Positions 8,672 through 14,951 are shown, counted from the first letter of the stretch. The stretch: DNA of 64,000 nucleotides from Chitinophaga cymbidii (GCF_007992715.1 NZ_BKAU01000001.1:2232001-2296000); one strand, 5' to 3'. The notes: generated by a model from the sequence alone, not told the origin. Numbers and translations: made by a program.

Positions 8672-9234
8672 GTAAAAAGATCCTTTTTCTGTCTGAAAAA
8701 TACATCAAAGAGAACTCTTTCGTTTCGGATAACGTGAATCCGAAGGATCTGCTGCCGACCGTCAAGGCAGTTCAGGACATTTACATACACCCGATGCTCG
8801 GCACCGCCCTGTATAACAAGTTGCAGGACCTGGTTATGAACCAGAATACGACGCCAATACCAGCCGATTATGTGTCCCTGCTGGATTATTACATACTTGA
8901 CGCTCTTTTATGGTACGCTTTGGCCGATATGCCCATCCCGCTACAGATGAAGCTGGTAAACAAAGGGGTTGTTCAGCGGGCAGATGCTACGATTGCAGTT
9001 TCCAGCACTTCAGACAGGAAGGAGCTACATGATTACTGTAAGAGTAAGGCGGAATGGTACGCGCAACGGGCGATCAACTACCTGCGGGCCAATACGGACA
9101 AATATCCGGATTATATAGACCCCGGAACGGGCTGTGATGTTATCCTGCCGGATAGGACGCAGTTCAGTACAGGCATTTTCTTGGGCGCTTCAGCCGGCCG
9201 TCGCCGCCGGAATTTCGGAGATAAATATCAATGA
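8668..9234 (+). CDS. Phage head-tail connector-like protein (DUF6712-like)
   Basis: 188 residues. The start is the ATG at 8668, which overlaps the portal stop (ATGA); an in-frame start further upstream at 8635 would run through the portal gene and is less likely. The protein begins MSKKILFLSEKYIKENSFVS and continues with DIYIHPMLGTALYNKLQDL. This is the pattern of a small alpha-helical phage protein common in Bacteroidota prophages, where it lies after the portal gene and is thought to act at the head-tail joint. The second half has helices with QRAINYLRAN and a basic RRRR tail. The role is inferred from family pattern and position. Confidence 0.6.
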   Translation: MSKKILFLSEKYIKENSFVSDNVNPKDLLPTVKAVQDIYIHPMLGTALYNKLQDLVMNQNTTPIPADYVSLLDYYILDALLWYALADMPIPLQMKLVNKGVVQRADATIAVSSTSDRKELHDYCKSKAEWYAQRAINYLRANTDKYPDYIDPGTGCDVILPDRTQFSTGIFLGASAGRRRRNFGDKYQ

Positions 9235-9356
9235 CGATGGCAGGAAAGAAAAACGAGAAGAAGCTTATTGAGTACCTGAAAAAAATCGGAAGGAATGACG
9301 TTAAACAACATCCTCGCCCTGTTAAAAAAGTTCGCAGACGACCATCTGCAAATTAA
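9231..9356 (+). CDS. Small basic phage protein, overlapping its neighbours
   Basis: 41 residues, from ATG at 9231 (overlapping the previous stop as ATGA) to TAA at 9354-9356. The product is strongly basic: MTMAGKKNEKKLIEYLKKIG at the start, and many Lys and Arg at the end. It overlaps the next gene by 62 bases in another frame. ATGA coupling at its start argues that it is translated. Small basic proteins of this kind can bind nucleic acid, but no function is known to me. Absence of homologues would make it doubtful. Confidence 0.4.
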   Translation: MTMAGKKNEKKLIEYLKKIGRNDVKQHPRPVKKVRRRPSAN

Positions 9357-9723
9357 CAGCTACGGCCAGGGACCCACGGACGATATGACAGTGAAGGACC
9401 AGCTTTATGCAGCCATGTGGGTTGCGTTGCTTCCATCTACGTATTCAGAGAAGGCAATGAACCACCGGATGGCTGTTATTTTCTATGACCGCCTGAAGCA
9501 CGACAAGAGCAATGAGCTAGAGGTGCAAAGCGATATGCTATCCGTTGCGATGGACCTAGTGGCTTACTTGAGAGACAATCCGGACTTCGACATAAATCTT
9601 ACCGGCGACCCATCTATAAACTACTTCACCGAGAGATTTACCGATTGGTGTTCTGGTGTTGAGATGACAATAACAATAAAAGATCCAAAACCTTTAGACA
9701 GATGCGTTATTCCTTTTTCTTGA
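9295..9723 (+). CDS. Phage tail-completion-type protein
   Basis: 142 residues, beginning MTLNNILALLKKFADDHLQI. The layout is a short N-terminal helix, a central segment with YAAMWVALLPSTYSEKAMNH and a helix with SVAMDLVAYLRDNPDF, then a strand region ending DWCSGVEMTITIKDPKPLDR. This resembles small Bacteroidota phage proteins placed between the connector gene and the tail genes (the Asp-Trp before Val-Glu-Met is typical). A role in joining or finishing the tail is inferred. It overlaps the following gene by 22 bases. Confidence 0.5.
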   Translation: MTLNNILALLKKFADDHLQINSYGQGPTDDMTVKDQLYAAMWVALLPSTYSEKAMNHRMAVIFYDRLKHDKSNELEVQSDMLSVAMDLVAYLRDNPDFDINLTGDPSINYFTERFTDWCSGVEMTITIKDPKPLDRCVIPFS

Positions 9724-10229
9724 TCTTGCTGATCACTATCAGCAGTTTAGCTTCCGCACAATGGAGGCCGAATCCGTATTACTTCTATTTCAAAGGGCTG
9801 AAGGCGGACAGCGTAATGGTGGTTCCACGAGATACCATCAATAATAACCCTGCCGACAGCGGAAGTATTGCATTCAAAAATGGCTCCATGTGGTTCCGGA
9901 ATAAATCTGCCTTCCGACAAATGGGTGTCATGGTGAGTTCCTACATAGGGACATTGAGCAGTGACTCAGTACTTTCTGATCCAAACCCACCGGGGAGTTA
10001 TCTATTATATATCCAATCCGATACTTTAAAGGGTAAGACTATATTATTTGTTACGTCAGGACAAGAGAACCTTTACCCTGTCAACAGTCTTGATCTTGTT
10101 ATATCTCCCTGGCCACCCAATCAACCGGCGCCATACTACTACGATAAAGTCAGGGGGCGAGTTTGGGTTCCAGCGTTCTATTCACCACAAGATTCTGTTA
10201 GCATAAACGTGATACTTGCCGATATGTAA
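9702..10229 (+). CDS. Secreted protein of unknown function carried by the element
   Basis: 175 residues with a clear signal peptide: MRYSFFLILLITISSLASAQ, cleaved after ASA. The mature protein is rich in Tyr, Pro and Ser, with repeated short polar turns (DTINNNPADSGS and similar). No lipobox Cys is present at the cleavage site, so it is probably soluble or periplasmic instead of lipid-anchored. It starts inside the end of the preceding gene and is followed 11 bases later by the sigma-like pair, with an A/T-rich composition. A secreted protein in a virion-distal place suggests a cargo gene (lysogenic conversion) or a tail-tip exported factor. I do not recognise it. Confidence 0.5.
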   Translation: MRYSFFLILLITISSLASAQWRPNPYYFYFKGLKADSVMVVPRDTINNNPADSGSIAFKNGSMWFRNKSAFRQMGVMVSSYIGTLSSDSVLSDPNPPGSYLLYIQSDTLKGKTILFVTSGQENLYPVNSLDLVISPWPPNQPAPYYYDKVRGRVWVPAFYSPQDSVSINVILADM

Positions 10230-10240
10230 AAATTGAATCG

Positions 10241-11206
10241 ATGATAGGAGTATATAAATATACGGATACCGAAGCTCAGTTTGTGGAATTGATGAATAGA
10301 TACAGGCGGTTGATCTTCTCTATAATAAATAAATACGCCTTCATCAAAGAACAAGAAAAGGAGGACTACTATCAGGAGGTTGTTTGTTTTCTATGGGAGA
10401 GATTTGAAAGGTTCGATCATACGAAAGGCGGTTTTGCTGTATGGATGTACCAAAATGCTGAATGGGCGATTCTCACATATCGTCGTAAAATTAGGTGGTA
10501 TAGTGAAAAGGTAACCTTTTCGGACAGCATAGTTAGTTGGTATGATGCCGCTGATGATGAGTATGATGAAAGTAACATTCAGCAGTTGCAAAAGATAATA
10601 TCCGAACTATCACCCAACCATCAGCGTATAGTACGAATGTTCCTGGAGGGTGAGAACCTTGCACAAAGATCGTTGGAGGATGGTAAATGTGCAACTGCTT
10701 ACAGCTCCACACTCCATGCTATCAGGAAAAGGATTTTAAGTCAACATGGAAAATCGTTTGAGCAAATAGCAATCGACCCCCGCAAAACGATTGTTGTGCC
10801 GAATGGGAGGACAAACGAATTGCATGTCAACTCACGCCCGGTAGAGATGCGTGATATGAACGGAGCATTTATAAAATCGTTTCCTTCAGCATCGGAGGCT
10901 CATAGAAATGGCTTTAATGCATCGATGGTAGTAGCGGTTGCCAGAGGTAAACGATATTCTTACAAGGGGTATAAATGGAATTATGTTGGGGGCTCGGTGG
11001 ACCGCAAGCCTATGCAATCTGGTAGAGCGAAGATTGCAGTCTTACAAAAGAGGATCACAGGTGAAATAGTTGCACGTTTTTCATGCCTAAGTGAATGCAA
11101 GGAAGCTGGGTTTAACCCGGACTCTATTTCCAAGAATATTAAAGGTAAGACCAAAGAATACCGAGGTTACGTATGGGTTAGGGAAAGCGAATCAATTGCT
11201 GTTTAA
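10241..11206 (+). CDS. Sigma-70-like protein with two NUMOD1-like C-terminal repeats
   Basis: 321 residues in three parts. Residues about 14-84 match sigma-70 region 2: EDYYQEVVCFLWERF (core-binding helix) and FAVWMYQNAEWAILTYRRK (the aromatic and basic helix used in promoter melting). Residues about 116-170 are like a degenerate region 4: QKIISELSPNHQRIVRMFLE, then a non-standard helix with EDGKCATAY and a closing IRKRI. Residues about 203-250 and 266-315 are two repeats of one pattern (G-x-x-I/V-x-x-F then SASEA/LSECK, GFN, and a closing Y-K/R-G-Y-x-W). This matches the NUMOD1/IENR1 modules of homing endonucleases. No nuclease motif is seen. It probably acts as a transcription factor using the repeats for sequence recognition; this is inference. 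Confidence 0.68.
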   Translation: MIGVYKYTDTEAQFVELMNRYRRLIFSIINKYAFIKEQEKEDYYQEVVCFLWERFERFDHTKGGFAVWMYQNAEWAILTYRRKIRWYSEKVTFSDSIVSWYDAADDEYDESNIQQLQKIISELSPNHQRIVRMFLEGENLAQRSLEDGKCATAYSSTLHAIRKRILSQHGKSFEQIAIDPRKTIVVPNGRTNELHVNSRPVEMRDMNGAFIKSFPSASEAHRNGFNASMVVAVARGKRYSYKGYKWNYVGGSVDRKPMQSGRAKIAVLQKRITGEIVARFSCLSECKEAGFNPDSISKNIKGKTKEYRGYVWVRESESIAV

Positions 11207-11217
11207 GTATTGCGGTA

Positions 11218-12225
11218 ATGAATAATATGAACCTAAAGGAGCATTATGAGAAGCACAGGAATGACAATCTTCCCCGGCTGTGGCAGATGCATCAGGACGT
11301 AATTCGGCGTGTGCTTTATCGATACCCCTTTGTGAATATGCAAGATCATGAGGATTATACCCAAGAGATATTTTTATATATCTGGGAGCGTTATGATAAA
11401 TGGCTGGACGCACAAACTATTGGAATATCATTCGCACAATGGCTATATGTGAAAGCGAAAACGTGTATTGTTGACTGTAGATGCAGGCAATTGGGTATAG
11501 GAAGGAGAAATCCGGAAAGACGGTACAGAGAACGAATGATCTATTATGAAGATATGGGTTCGTTTATCGTTTCAGAGATGGAGAAACCTTCAAACTATAG
11601 CGAAGAAAATTTCAGAGGGTTGGAAAGGGCCATTTCAGAACTGCGGGCGCCGGAAAAAAAAGTTATTAGCATGTTCATGGATGGCGAATGCATGACTGCC
11701 AAATCGGTCGAGCATGGCAAATGCCCATCCCGGTATAACACTGTTATGAGTTTGATAGTTAAGAAGATCAGGGCGAATGCTGCAGTTTACTTTGTTGACT
11801 ATACAATCAAAGAAAAAGTACGCAAGGAAGGTGTAAAAGGGAATGATAATGTATTGTCAAAGGCGGTTTTTCAGTTGAAAATGGATGGCGAAGTTGTTAG
11901 ATTATGGGAGAACGCCCTCGCAGCCGAGAGAGAGGAGGGATTCAAAAGTAGCAGTATCAGACAAGTCGCCAGAGGCGAGAAGTTTTCTTATCGCGGGTTT
12001 AGATGGGCATATGAATGTGACGGTATTTTGAAGGTTCTTTCCCGTACAAGGGGGGCAGGAAATGTTCGATCAATTTTGCAGCTCTCGCCTTCTGGAGAGT
12101 TGATTAAGAGATGGGAAACGGTTACAGCTGCAGTAACCGCCGGATATTCGGAAACGTGCATTCGCAGAGTGATAAGTGGTGAGCGCCCTCACTACAAAGG
12201 CTATAAATGGCAATATGCCAGTTAG
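11218..12225 (+). CDS. Second sigma-70-like protein with two NUMOD1-like repeats
   Basis: 335 residues, paralogous in layout to the gene 12 bases upstream. Region-2-like residues about 40-95: EDYTQEIFLYIWERYDKW and FAQWLYVKAKTCIVDCRCR. Region-4-like residues about 135-190: ERAISELRAPEKKVISMFMD, then EHGKCPSRY and IVKKI. Two NUMOD1-like repeats follow at about 220-270 (GEVVRLWENALAAEREEGFK, SSIRQVARGE, YRGFRWAY) and 287-335 (GELIKRWETVTAAVTAGY, CIRRVISGE, YKGYKWQY). The pair share the odd GKC in the region-4-like part, so they come from one ancestor, but most other positions differ, so the duplication is old. A bidirectional terminator follows. No nuclease residues are visible. Confidence 0.68.
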   Translation: MNNMNLKEHYEKHRNDNLPRLWQMHQDVIRRVLYRYPFVNMQDHEDYTQEIFLYIWERYDKWLDAQTIGISFAQWLYVKAKTCIVDCRCRQLGIGRRNPERRYRERMIYYEDMGSFIVSEMEKPSNYSEENFRGLERAISELRAPEKKVISMFMDGECMTAKSVEHGKCPSRYNTVMSLIVKKIRANAAVYFVDYTIKEKVRKEGVKGNDNVLSKAVFQLKMDGEVVRLWENALAAEREEGFKSSSIRQVARGEKFSYRGFRWAYECDGILKVLSRTRGAGNVRSILQLSPSGELIKRWETVTAAVTAGYSETCIRRVISGERPHYKGYKWQYAS

Positions 12226-12285
12226 CAAACTGTTCAAAGGGAATAAGCAATAATTATTCACATATCAGTTGAAAAGTCTAAAGGA

Positions 12286-12321
12286 AGAATCCGGCCTCCC
12301 TGTCTAAGGAGGCCGTTCTTT
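12286..12321. terminator. Bidirectional terminator between convergent genes
   Basis: Arms CGGCCTCC (12292-12299) and GGAGGCCG (12308-12315) enclose an 8-base loop. TTCTTT follows on the plus strand, and the upstream AAAGGAAGAAT gives a T-rich tract on the minus strand. It ends the sigma-like transcript from the left and the two small DNA-binding genes from the right. Confidence 0.85.
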
Positions 12322-12329
12322 ATAGTACA

Positions 12330-12602
12330 TTACCGACGGCCTCTTATCCGCTTTAGGTCCTTCCGCTGAATAGTAATCTCCCTCCCGATTTTTGATCCTT
12401 TTATTCCAAACTCCAGCATCTTTCGCCGGACAGTAGCCTTGTGGCAGTTTAATTCAGATGCCGCTTGTTCGAGCGTCAATTCCTCGTAGTCTGACGGCGA
12501 TTTCTGTGCTTCAATATACTTTTGGATAGCCTTTTCGCAGGCAGCGTCAAGCATGCGCTGTAACTCCGGCACTGTTAGACTAATAATTTCTATACGCTCC
12601 AT
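12330..12602 (-). CDS. Helix-turn-helix DNA-binding protein, excisionase-like
   Basis: 90 residues. The C-terminal 50 residues are a MerR/excisionase-type winged helix: EELTLEQAASELNCHKATVR (helix-turn-helix) followed by RKMLEFGIKGSKIGREITIQ and a closing KDLKRIRG. A helical N-terminus (VPELQRMLDAACEKAIQKYI) could oligomerise. This form is common in Bacteroidota mobile elements, as a recombination directionality factor or a small regulator. It is the second gene of a minus-strand pair, 8 bases after its partner, between the cargo genes and the integrase. A role in excision is likely but not certain. Confidence 0.68.
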   Translation of the reverse strand: MERIEIISLTVPELQRMLDAACEKAIQKYIEAQKSPSDYEELTLEQAASELNCHKATVRRKMLEFGIKGSKIGREITIQRKDLKRIRGRR

Positions 12603-12610
12603 TTCACATG

Positions 12611-12874
12611 TTATAGCTCGTCTATAAATTTTATCATTCGGGCCCTATGGTAAATTATTCCAGGTCTTTTGCGCTCTCCGACAGGTTTTTTAATATACTT
12701 CCAATGGTATCTAAACTCTAACGTGGCGTCACCACGCATATCGCGAAGCATATCTAGGCTAAAGGGAAATTCTTCAAGTGCCTTCTTTTCACTGATCCAC
12801 TCGCAGCGAGGATATCCAAAAAGAATGTCAAGATAGCGCACAATTTCATGCGCAATTTTTCTTTCGTCTTTCAT
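12611..12874 (-). CDS. Small DNA-binding-like protein of the integration module
   Basis: 87 residues. The pattern is a helical N-terminus, then ISEKKALEEFPFSLDMLRDM, RGDATLEFRYHWKYIKKPVG, and a basic end with KRPGIIYHRARMIKFIDEL. The Trp-Lys-Tyr-Ile followed by GIIYH/R and a terminal helix is the shape of an AlpA/excisionase-type winged helix that reads DNA with a basic wing. The start codon directly abuts a perfect 9+1+9 palindrome (12875-12893), a good candidate operator for this protein. It forms an operon with the next gene on the minus strand. The exact family was not confirmed. Confidence 0.5.
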   Translation of the reverse strand: MKDERKIAHEIVRYLDILFGYPRCEWISEKKALEEFPFSLDMLRDMRGDATLEFRYHWKYIKKPVGERKRPGIIYHRARMIKFIDEL

Positions 12875-12893
12875 ACATCAAATAATTTGATGT
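12875..12893. promoter_or_regulatory. Perfect palindrome abutting a start codon, candidate operator
   Basis: ACATCAAAT and ATTTGATGT form perfect 9-base arms around a single A. The site ends at the base before the ATG of the minus-strand gene at 12874, so it lies in its 5' leader. A protein bound here would block transcription or translation of the gene pair. The gene itself looks DNA-binding, so self-control is likely. The rest of the 240-base gap (12894-13114) is A/T-rich and holds no gene I can support. Confidence 0.5.
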
Positions 12894-13114
12894 TACAAAT
12901 TACGAGGTATATACATTCAGTCCTTATGGAGATTTGCTGACGGTAACTTTTCCCGGGCAGTGTTATTTCTGCGCATTCCAATGCATCAGGCCACCACAGC
13001 GGATTTAGTGATTGTTTAGTTTTTTTTATTGTTTGTAATGATATGATTATCAATATTTGCTTGGTGGGCCAATGTTTTGCTGTGCATGCGCCCCGGAATT
13101 CAGTACCGCGTCTA

Positions 13115-14368
13115 TCAAAAATCCGGTGAATTCGCTATGATCTGTTTCCGCATGCGCTCGCCCTCTTTCTCCAGGTAGATCTTCGAAGTGTTCACCGAGG
13201 TATGCCCCCAGCCTATGGAGACCGCCGGCAGATCAACTCCTGCATCCCGTTTCGCGTCGCCGCCGGCGCCTTTGAAAGAATACAGGCTCACGTCCAGACC
13301 AAGTTGCACCTTCACATACTTATACCACAAGCGGGAAAGGTTGTTGGTAGTCAGGCTGCGTGGGCCAGACTGGAGCTTGCGGCCGAACAGGTAATTTGTG
13401 CCCGGCTGATCGCCCTGGCGCTCCCTGATCCAATCTAAAAGAAAAGTCGGTACCGGCACCAGGCGGAAAACCTTCGTTTTACCTACCTCGTAGCTCAGCT
13501 TAATGATCGAGTTCAGCCAGTCCACCATATCGTACTGTACCTGCAGTATCTCATCAGGGCGCATACCTGTCACATATTCCACCCGTAACAGGTTTCCCAG
13601 TTCGGGATGAGCTTTGGCCAAGTGGTTTTTGATGAGCTCGGTTTCTTCATCGGTCGCGTGGCGGTGGATTCCGAACGCAATGGGGGGCTTGTCGTCGATT
13701 TTATCGCACGGATTGAACTCAATAGCATCCAGCCCCACAAGGGTGTCAAAAAACGCACTCAGATACGATTTATAACGGTTGAATGCATTTGGCGTCCAGG
13801 TCTTCCCCTTCTTTTCTTTGTCGTACTCTTCCTGCCGGTCCTTCCCGATCTGTTCCAAGATCATGCGGACATGCAGCCGCTTCAGCTTACACAGCGGCAG
13901 TGTATCTACTGATAGTGCTTTGGCTGCTGGCACAGCGTATCGCAGCCCGGTTTCGTAGTTGAATTTCGTCTTTCTCTTCAGATCCTTCTTTTTGATCTGA
14001 TAGGAGAGATCCAGCGCCTCGGCAAGTGGTGTGTCTGGCGTTGGGATTGGAATGCCATCTGGCGTTTTGAGAATGATTGCTGCCGGCGGGGTAGGTTCTT
14101 CCGGCTTGATGGAGCTGAGGTAAGTTTCGATGTTGCAGTCGAAGGGATTCCAGCCATTTTCCAAGGCTTTGGAAACAACCTTCTTTACCATTTTGCCCTC
14201 TATATCGCGTTCACGGGCTGTTTTGAAGAAATTGATCCCCAAGCGAACTTGTACAGGCTTGCGTTTCATCCGGACCGGGCATGTGAAGCGGAAACCCACA
14301 TACCACTCCTTATCTGTATCGCCGCCGTACCTGTACAATTCGGGGTCAGAATAACCTTGTTTCAGCAT
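13115..14368 (-). CDS. Tyrosine recombinase (phage integrase family)
   Basis: 417 residues. Residues about 1-90 are an arm-binding-type domain (WYVGFRFTCPVRMKRKPVQV), residues about 110-215 are a SAM-like core-binding domain (TKFNYETGLRYAVPAAKALS and KTWTPNAFNRYKSYLSAFFD), and the rest is catalytic. Visible catalytic features are the Arg of EYVTGMRPDEILQV, and GHTSVNTSKIYLEKE with the His and the nucleophile Tyr. The usual HxLR box is altered to LYSFKGAGGDAKRDAGVDLP, so the second Arg is not obvious. It carries out integration and excision at the tRNA-Ser next to it. The gene is read away from the tRNA, with the start 89 bases from the tRNA 3' end. Confidence 0.92.
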   Translation of the reverse strand: MLKQGYSDPELYRYGGDTDKEWYVGFRFTCPVRMKRKPVQVRLGINFFKTARERDIEGKMVKKVVSKALENGWNPFDCNIETYLSSIKPEEPTPPAAIILKTPDGIPIPTPDTPLAEALDLSYQIKKKDLKRKTKFNYETGLRYAVPAAKALSVDTLPLCKLKRLHVRMILEQIGKDRQEEYDKEKKGKTWTPNAFNRYKSYLSAFFDTLVGLDAIEFNPCDKIDDKPPIAFGIHRHATDEETELIKNHLAKAHPELGNLLRVEYVTGMRPDEILQVQYDMVDWLNSIIKLSYEVGKTKVFRLVPVPTFLLDWIRERQGDQPGTNYLFGRKLQSGPRSLTTNNLSRLWYKYVKVQLGLDVSLYSFKGAGGDAKRDAGVDLPAVSIGWGHTSVNTSKIYLEKEGERMRKQIIANSPDF

Positions 14369-14384
14369 ACTAACTAAAATTAAT

Positions 14385-14403
14385 GTTTGACTTTTCGTTT
14401 GAC
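14385..14403. repeat. Direct repeat in the integrase leader
   Basis: GTTTGAC occurs at 14385-14391 and at 14397-14403, 12 bases apart (about one helical turn), between the integrase start and the tRNA. Short repeats at one helical turn are typical of arm-type sites of tyrosine integrases. No footprint evidence exists here, so the role is only a suggestion. Confidence 0.4.
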
Positions 14404-14420
14404 ATTATTCTAATTAGCAC

Positions 14421-14436
14421 TTCGGAAATCGCCGAA
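14421..14436. repeat. Inverted repeat near the attachment site
   Basis: TTCGG (14421-14425) and CCGAA (14432-14436) are separated by 6 bases, just outside the tRNA 3' end. The spacing fits a pair of core-binding sites for a tyrosine recombinase or a protein-binding site in the attachment region. The arms are short, so chance is possible. Confidence 0.35.
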
Positions 14437-14457
14437 AATCAAGACTATAAAGAACTG

Positions 14458-14544
14458 CGGAGGAGAAGGGATTCGAACCCTTGATAGGCTTTCACCTATA
14501 CACACTTTCCAGGCGTGCCAGTTCAACCACTCCTGCACTCCTCC
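14458..14544 (-). tRNA. tRNA-Ser (anticodon GGA)
   Basis: The minus strand reads GGAGGAG (5' acceptor arm, from 14544), and CTCCTCC at the 3' side (down to 14459), with G73 at 14458. The anticodon stem is CACGC/GTGTG around loop CTGGAAA, giving anticodon GGA for UCC and UCU codons. A long variable arm (TATAGGT/GCCTATC) identifies a class II tRNA, and the T arm is AGGG-TTCGAAT-CCCT. CCA is not encoded. The tRNA is intact although the element is inserted next to its 3' end. Confidence 0.97.
14459..14482. other. Predicted attachment site (attR side) in the tRNA-Ser 3' half
   Basis: Elements that use tRNA genes normally recombine inside the T arm and 3' acceptor region, and restore the tRNA on insertion. 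Here the tRNA 3' end faces the integrase gene, so the core should lie in this segment. The other copy should be at the left end of the element, outside the window. The exact limits are a guess. Confidence 0.45.
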
Positions 14545-14614
14545 GTACGGTTGAATTGATTATTCAGGGCTGCAAAGATAATCCTTTGGATAATAAATCC
14601 AAAAAATCCTCCTT

Positions 14615-14860
14615 TTATTCCCCTTTGTACACCATATTCATGTATTTCCCGCCTTTCCGCAGCTCTTCCAGCATCTGGTTCAGCCGTTTCTGCCGCGTTT
14701 CCTCCCGTTTGGCGCTGCTGATCCAGTGGATGTAGTCGTTTTGCTGATACGGGGGGCGCTTTTCGTACTTTTCGTACAGCTTATGGCGGGTCAGCGCCTC
14801 GCCGATGAAATCCGGCATCGGGTAGCGCGGGCGCTTCAGCGAGCTAAAATCCCTTTTCAT
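14615..14860 (-). CDS. YdeI/OmpD-associated family, short form
   Basis: 81 residues. The sequence ends WISSAKREETRQKRLNQMLE, then LRKGGKYMNMVYKGE; the pattern Ile-x-x-Ala-Lys-Arg-x-Glu-Thr-Arg-x-Lys-Arg-Leu is the C-terminal helix of the YdeI/OmpD-associated (bacteriocin-protection) family. Usual members are about 190 residues with an N-terminal DUF1905-type domain, so this is the C-terminal part alone. The upstream YPMPDFIGEALTRHKL segment is also typical of the family. It lies just beyond the tRNA, so it is part of the host chromosome. It may be a natural short member and not a broken gene, since no remnant of the other half is seen nearby. Confidence 0.62.
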   Translation of the reverse strand: MKRDFSSLKRPRYPMPDFIGEALTRHKLYEKYEKRPPYQQNDYIHWISSAKREETRQKRLNQMLEELRKGGKYMNMVYKGE

Positions 14861-14951
14861 CCGTTAATATTTATTTTTTTACGGGTCAGATGGAACCTTA
14901 CGGTTTCATACAATATATTTTAAGCTATTTTACTACAAAATTCCAATTACC

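Larger units (their letters stand above)
1..14482. mobile_element. Prophage / integrative element, right-hand part
   Basis: A block of phage virion genes on the plus strand is followed by two small DNA-binding genes and a tyrosine integrase on the minus strand, next to the 3' end of a tRNA-Ser. This is the layout of a temperate phage integrated into a tRNA gene. The left end, the terminase and the lysis genes are not in the window. Genes beyond the tRNA are ordinary chromosomal genes, so the right boundary is well placed. Sequence from about 6.4 to 12.3 kb is visibly richer in A and T than the capsid block and the host genes. The virion genes are all open, so the element may be intact, but that cannot be judged from one end. 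Confidence 0.87.

Noticed and set aside
12871..13053. 60-codon minus-strand frame before the small DNA-binding gene
   Set aside because: No family pattern, and it covers the palindrome and leader region that are better explained as regulatory.
14615..14860. Short YdeI-like gene as a fragment broken by the element
   Set aside because: The element lies beyond the intact tRNA and no remnant of an N-terminal domain is seen nearby, so a natural short form is simpler.
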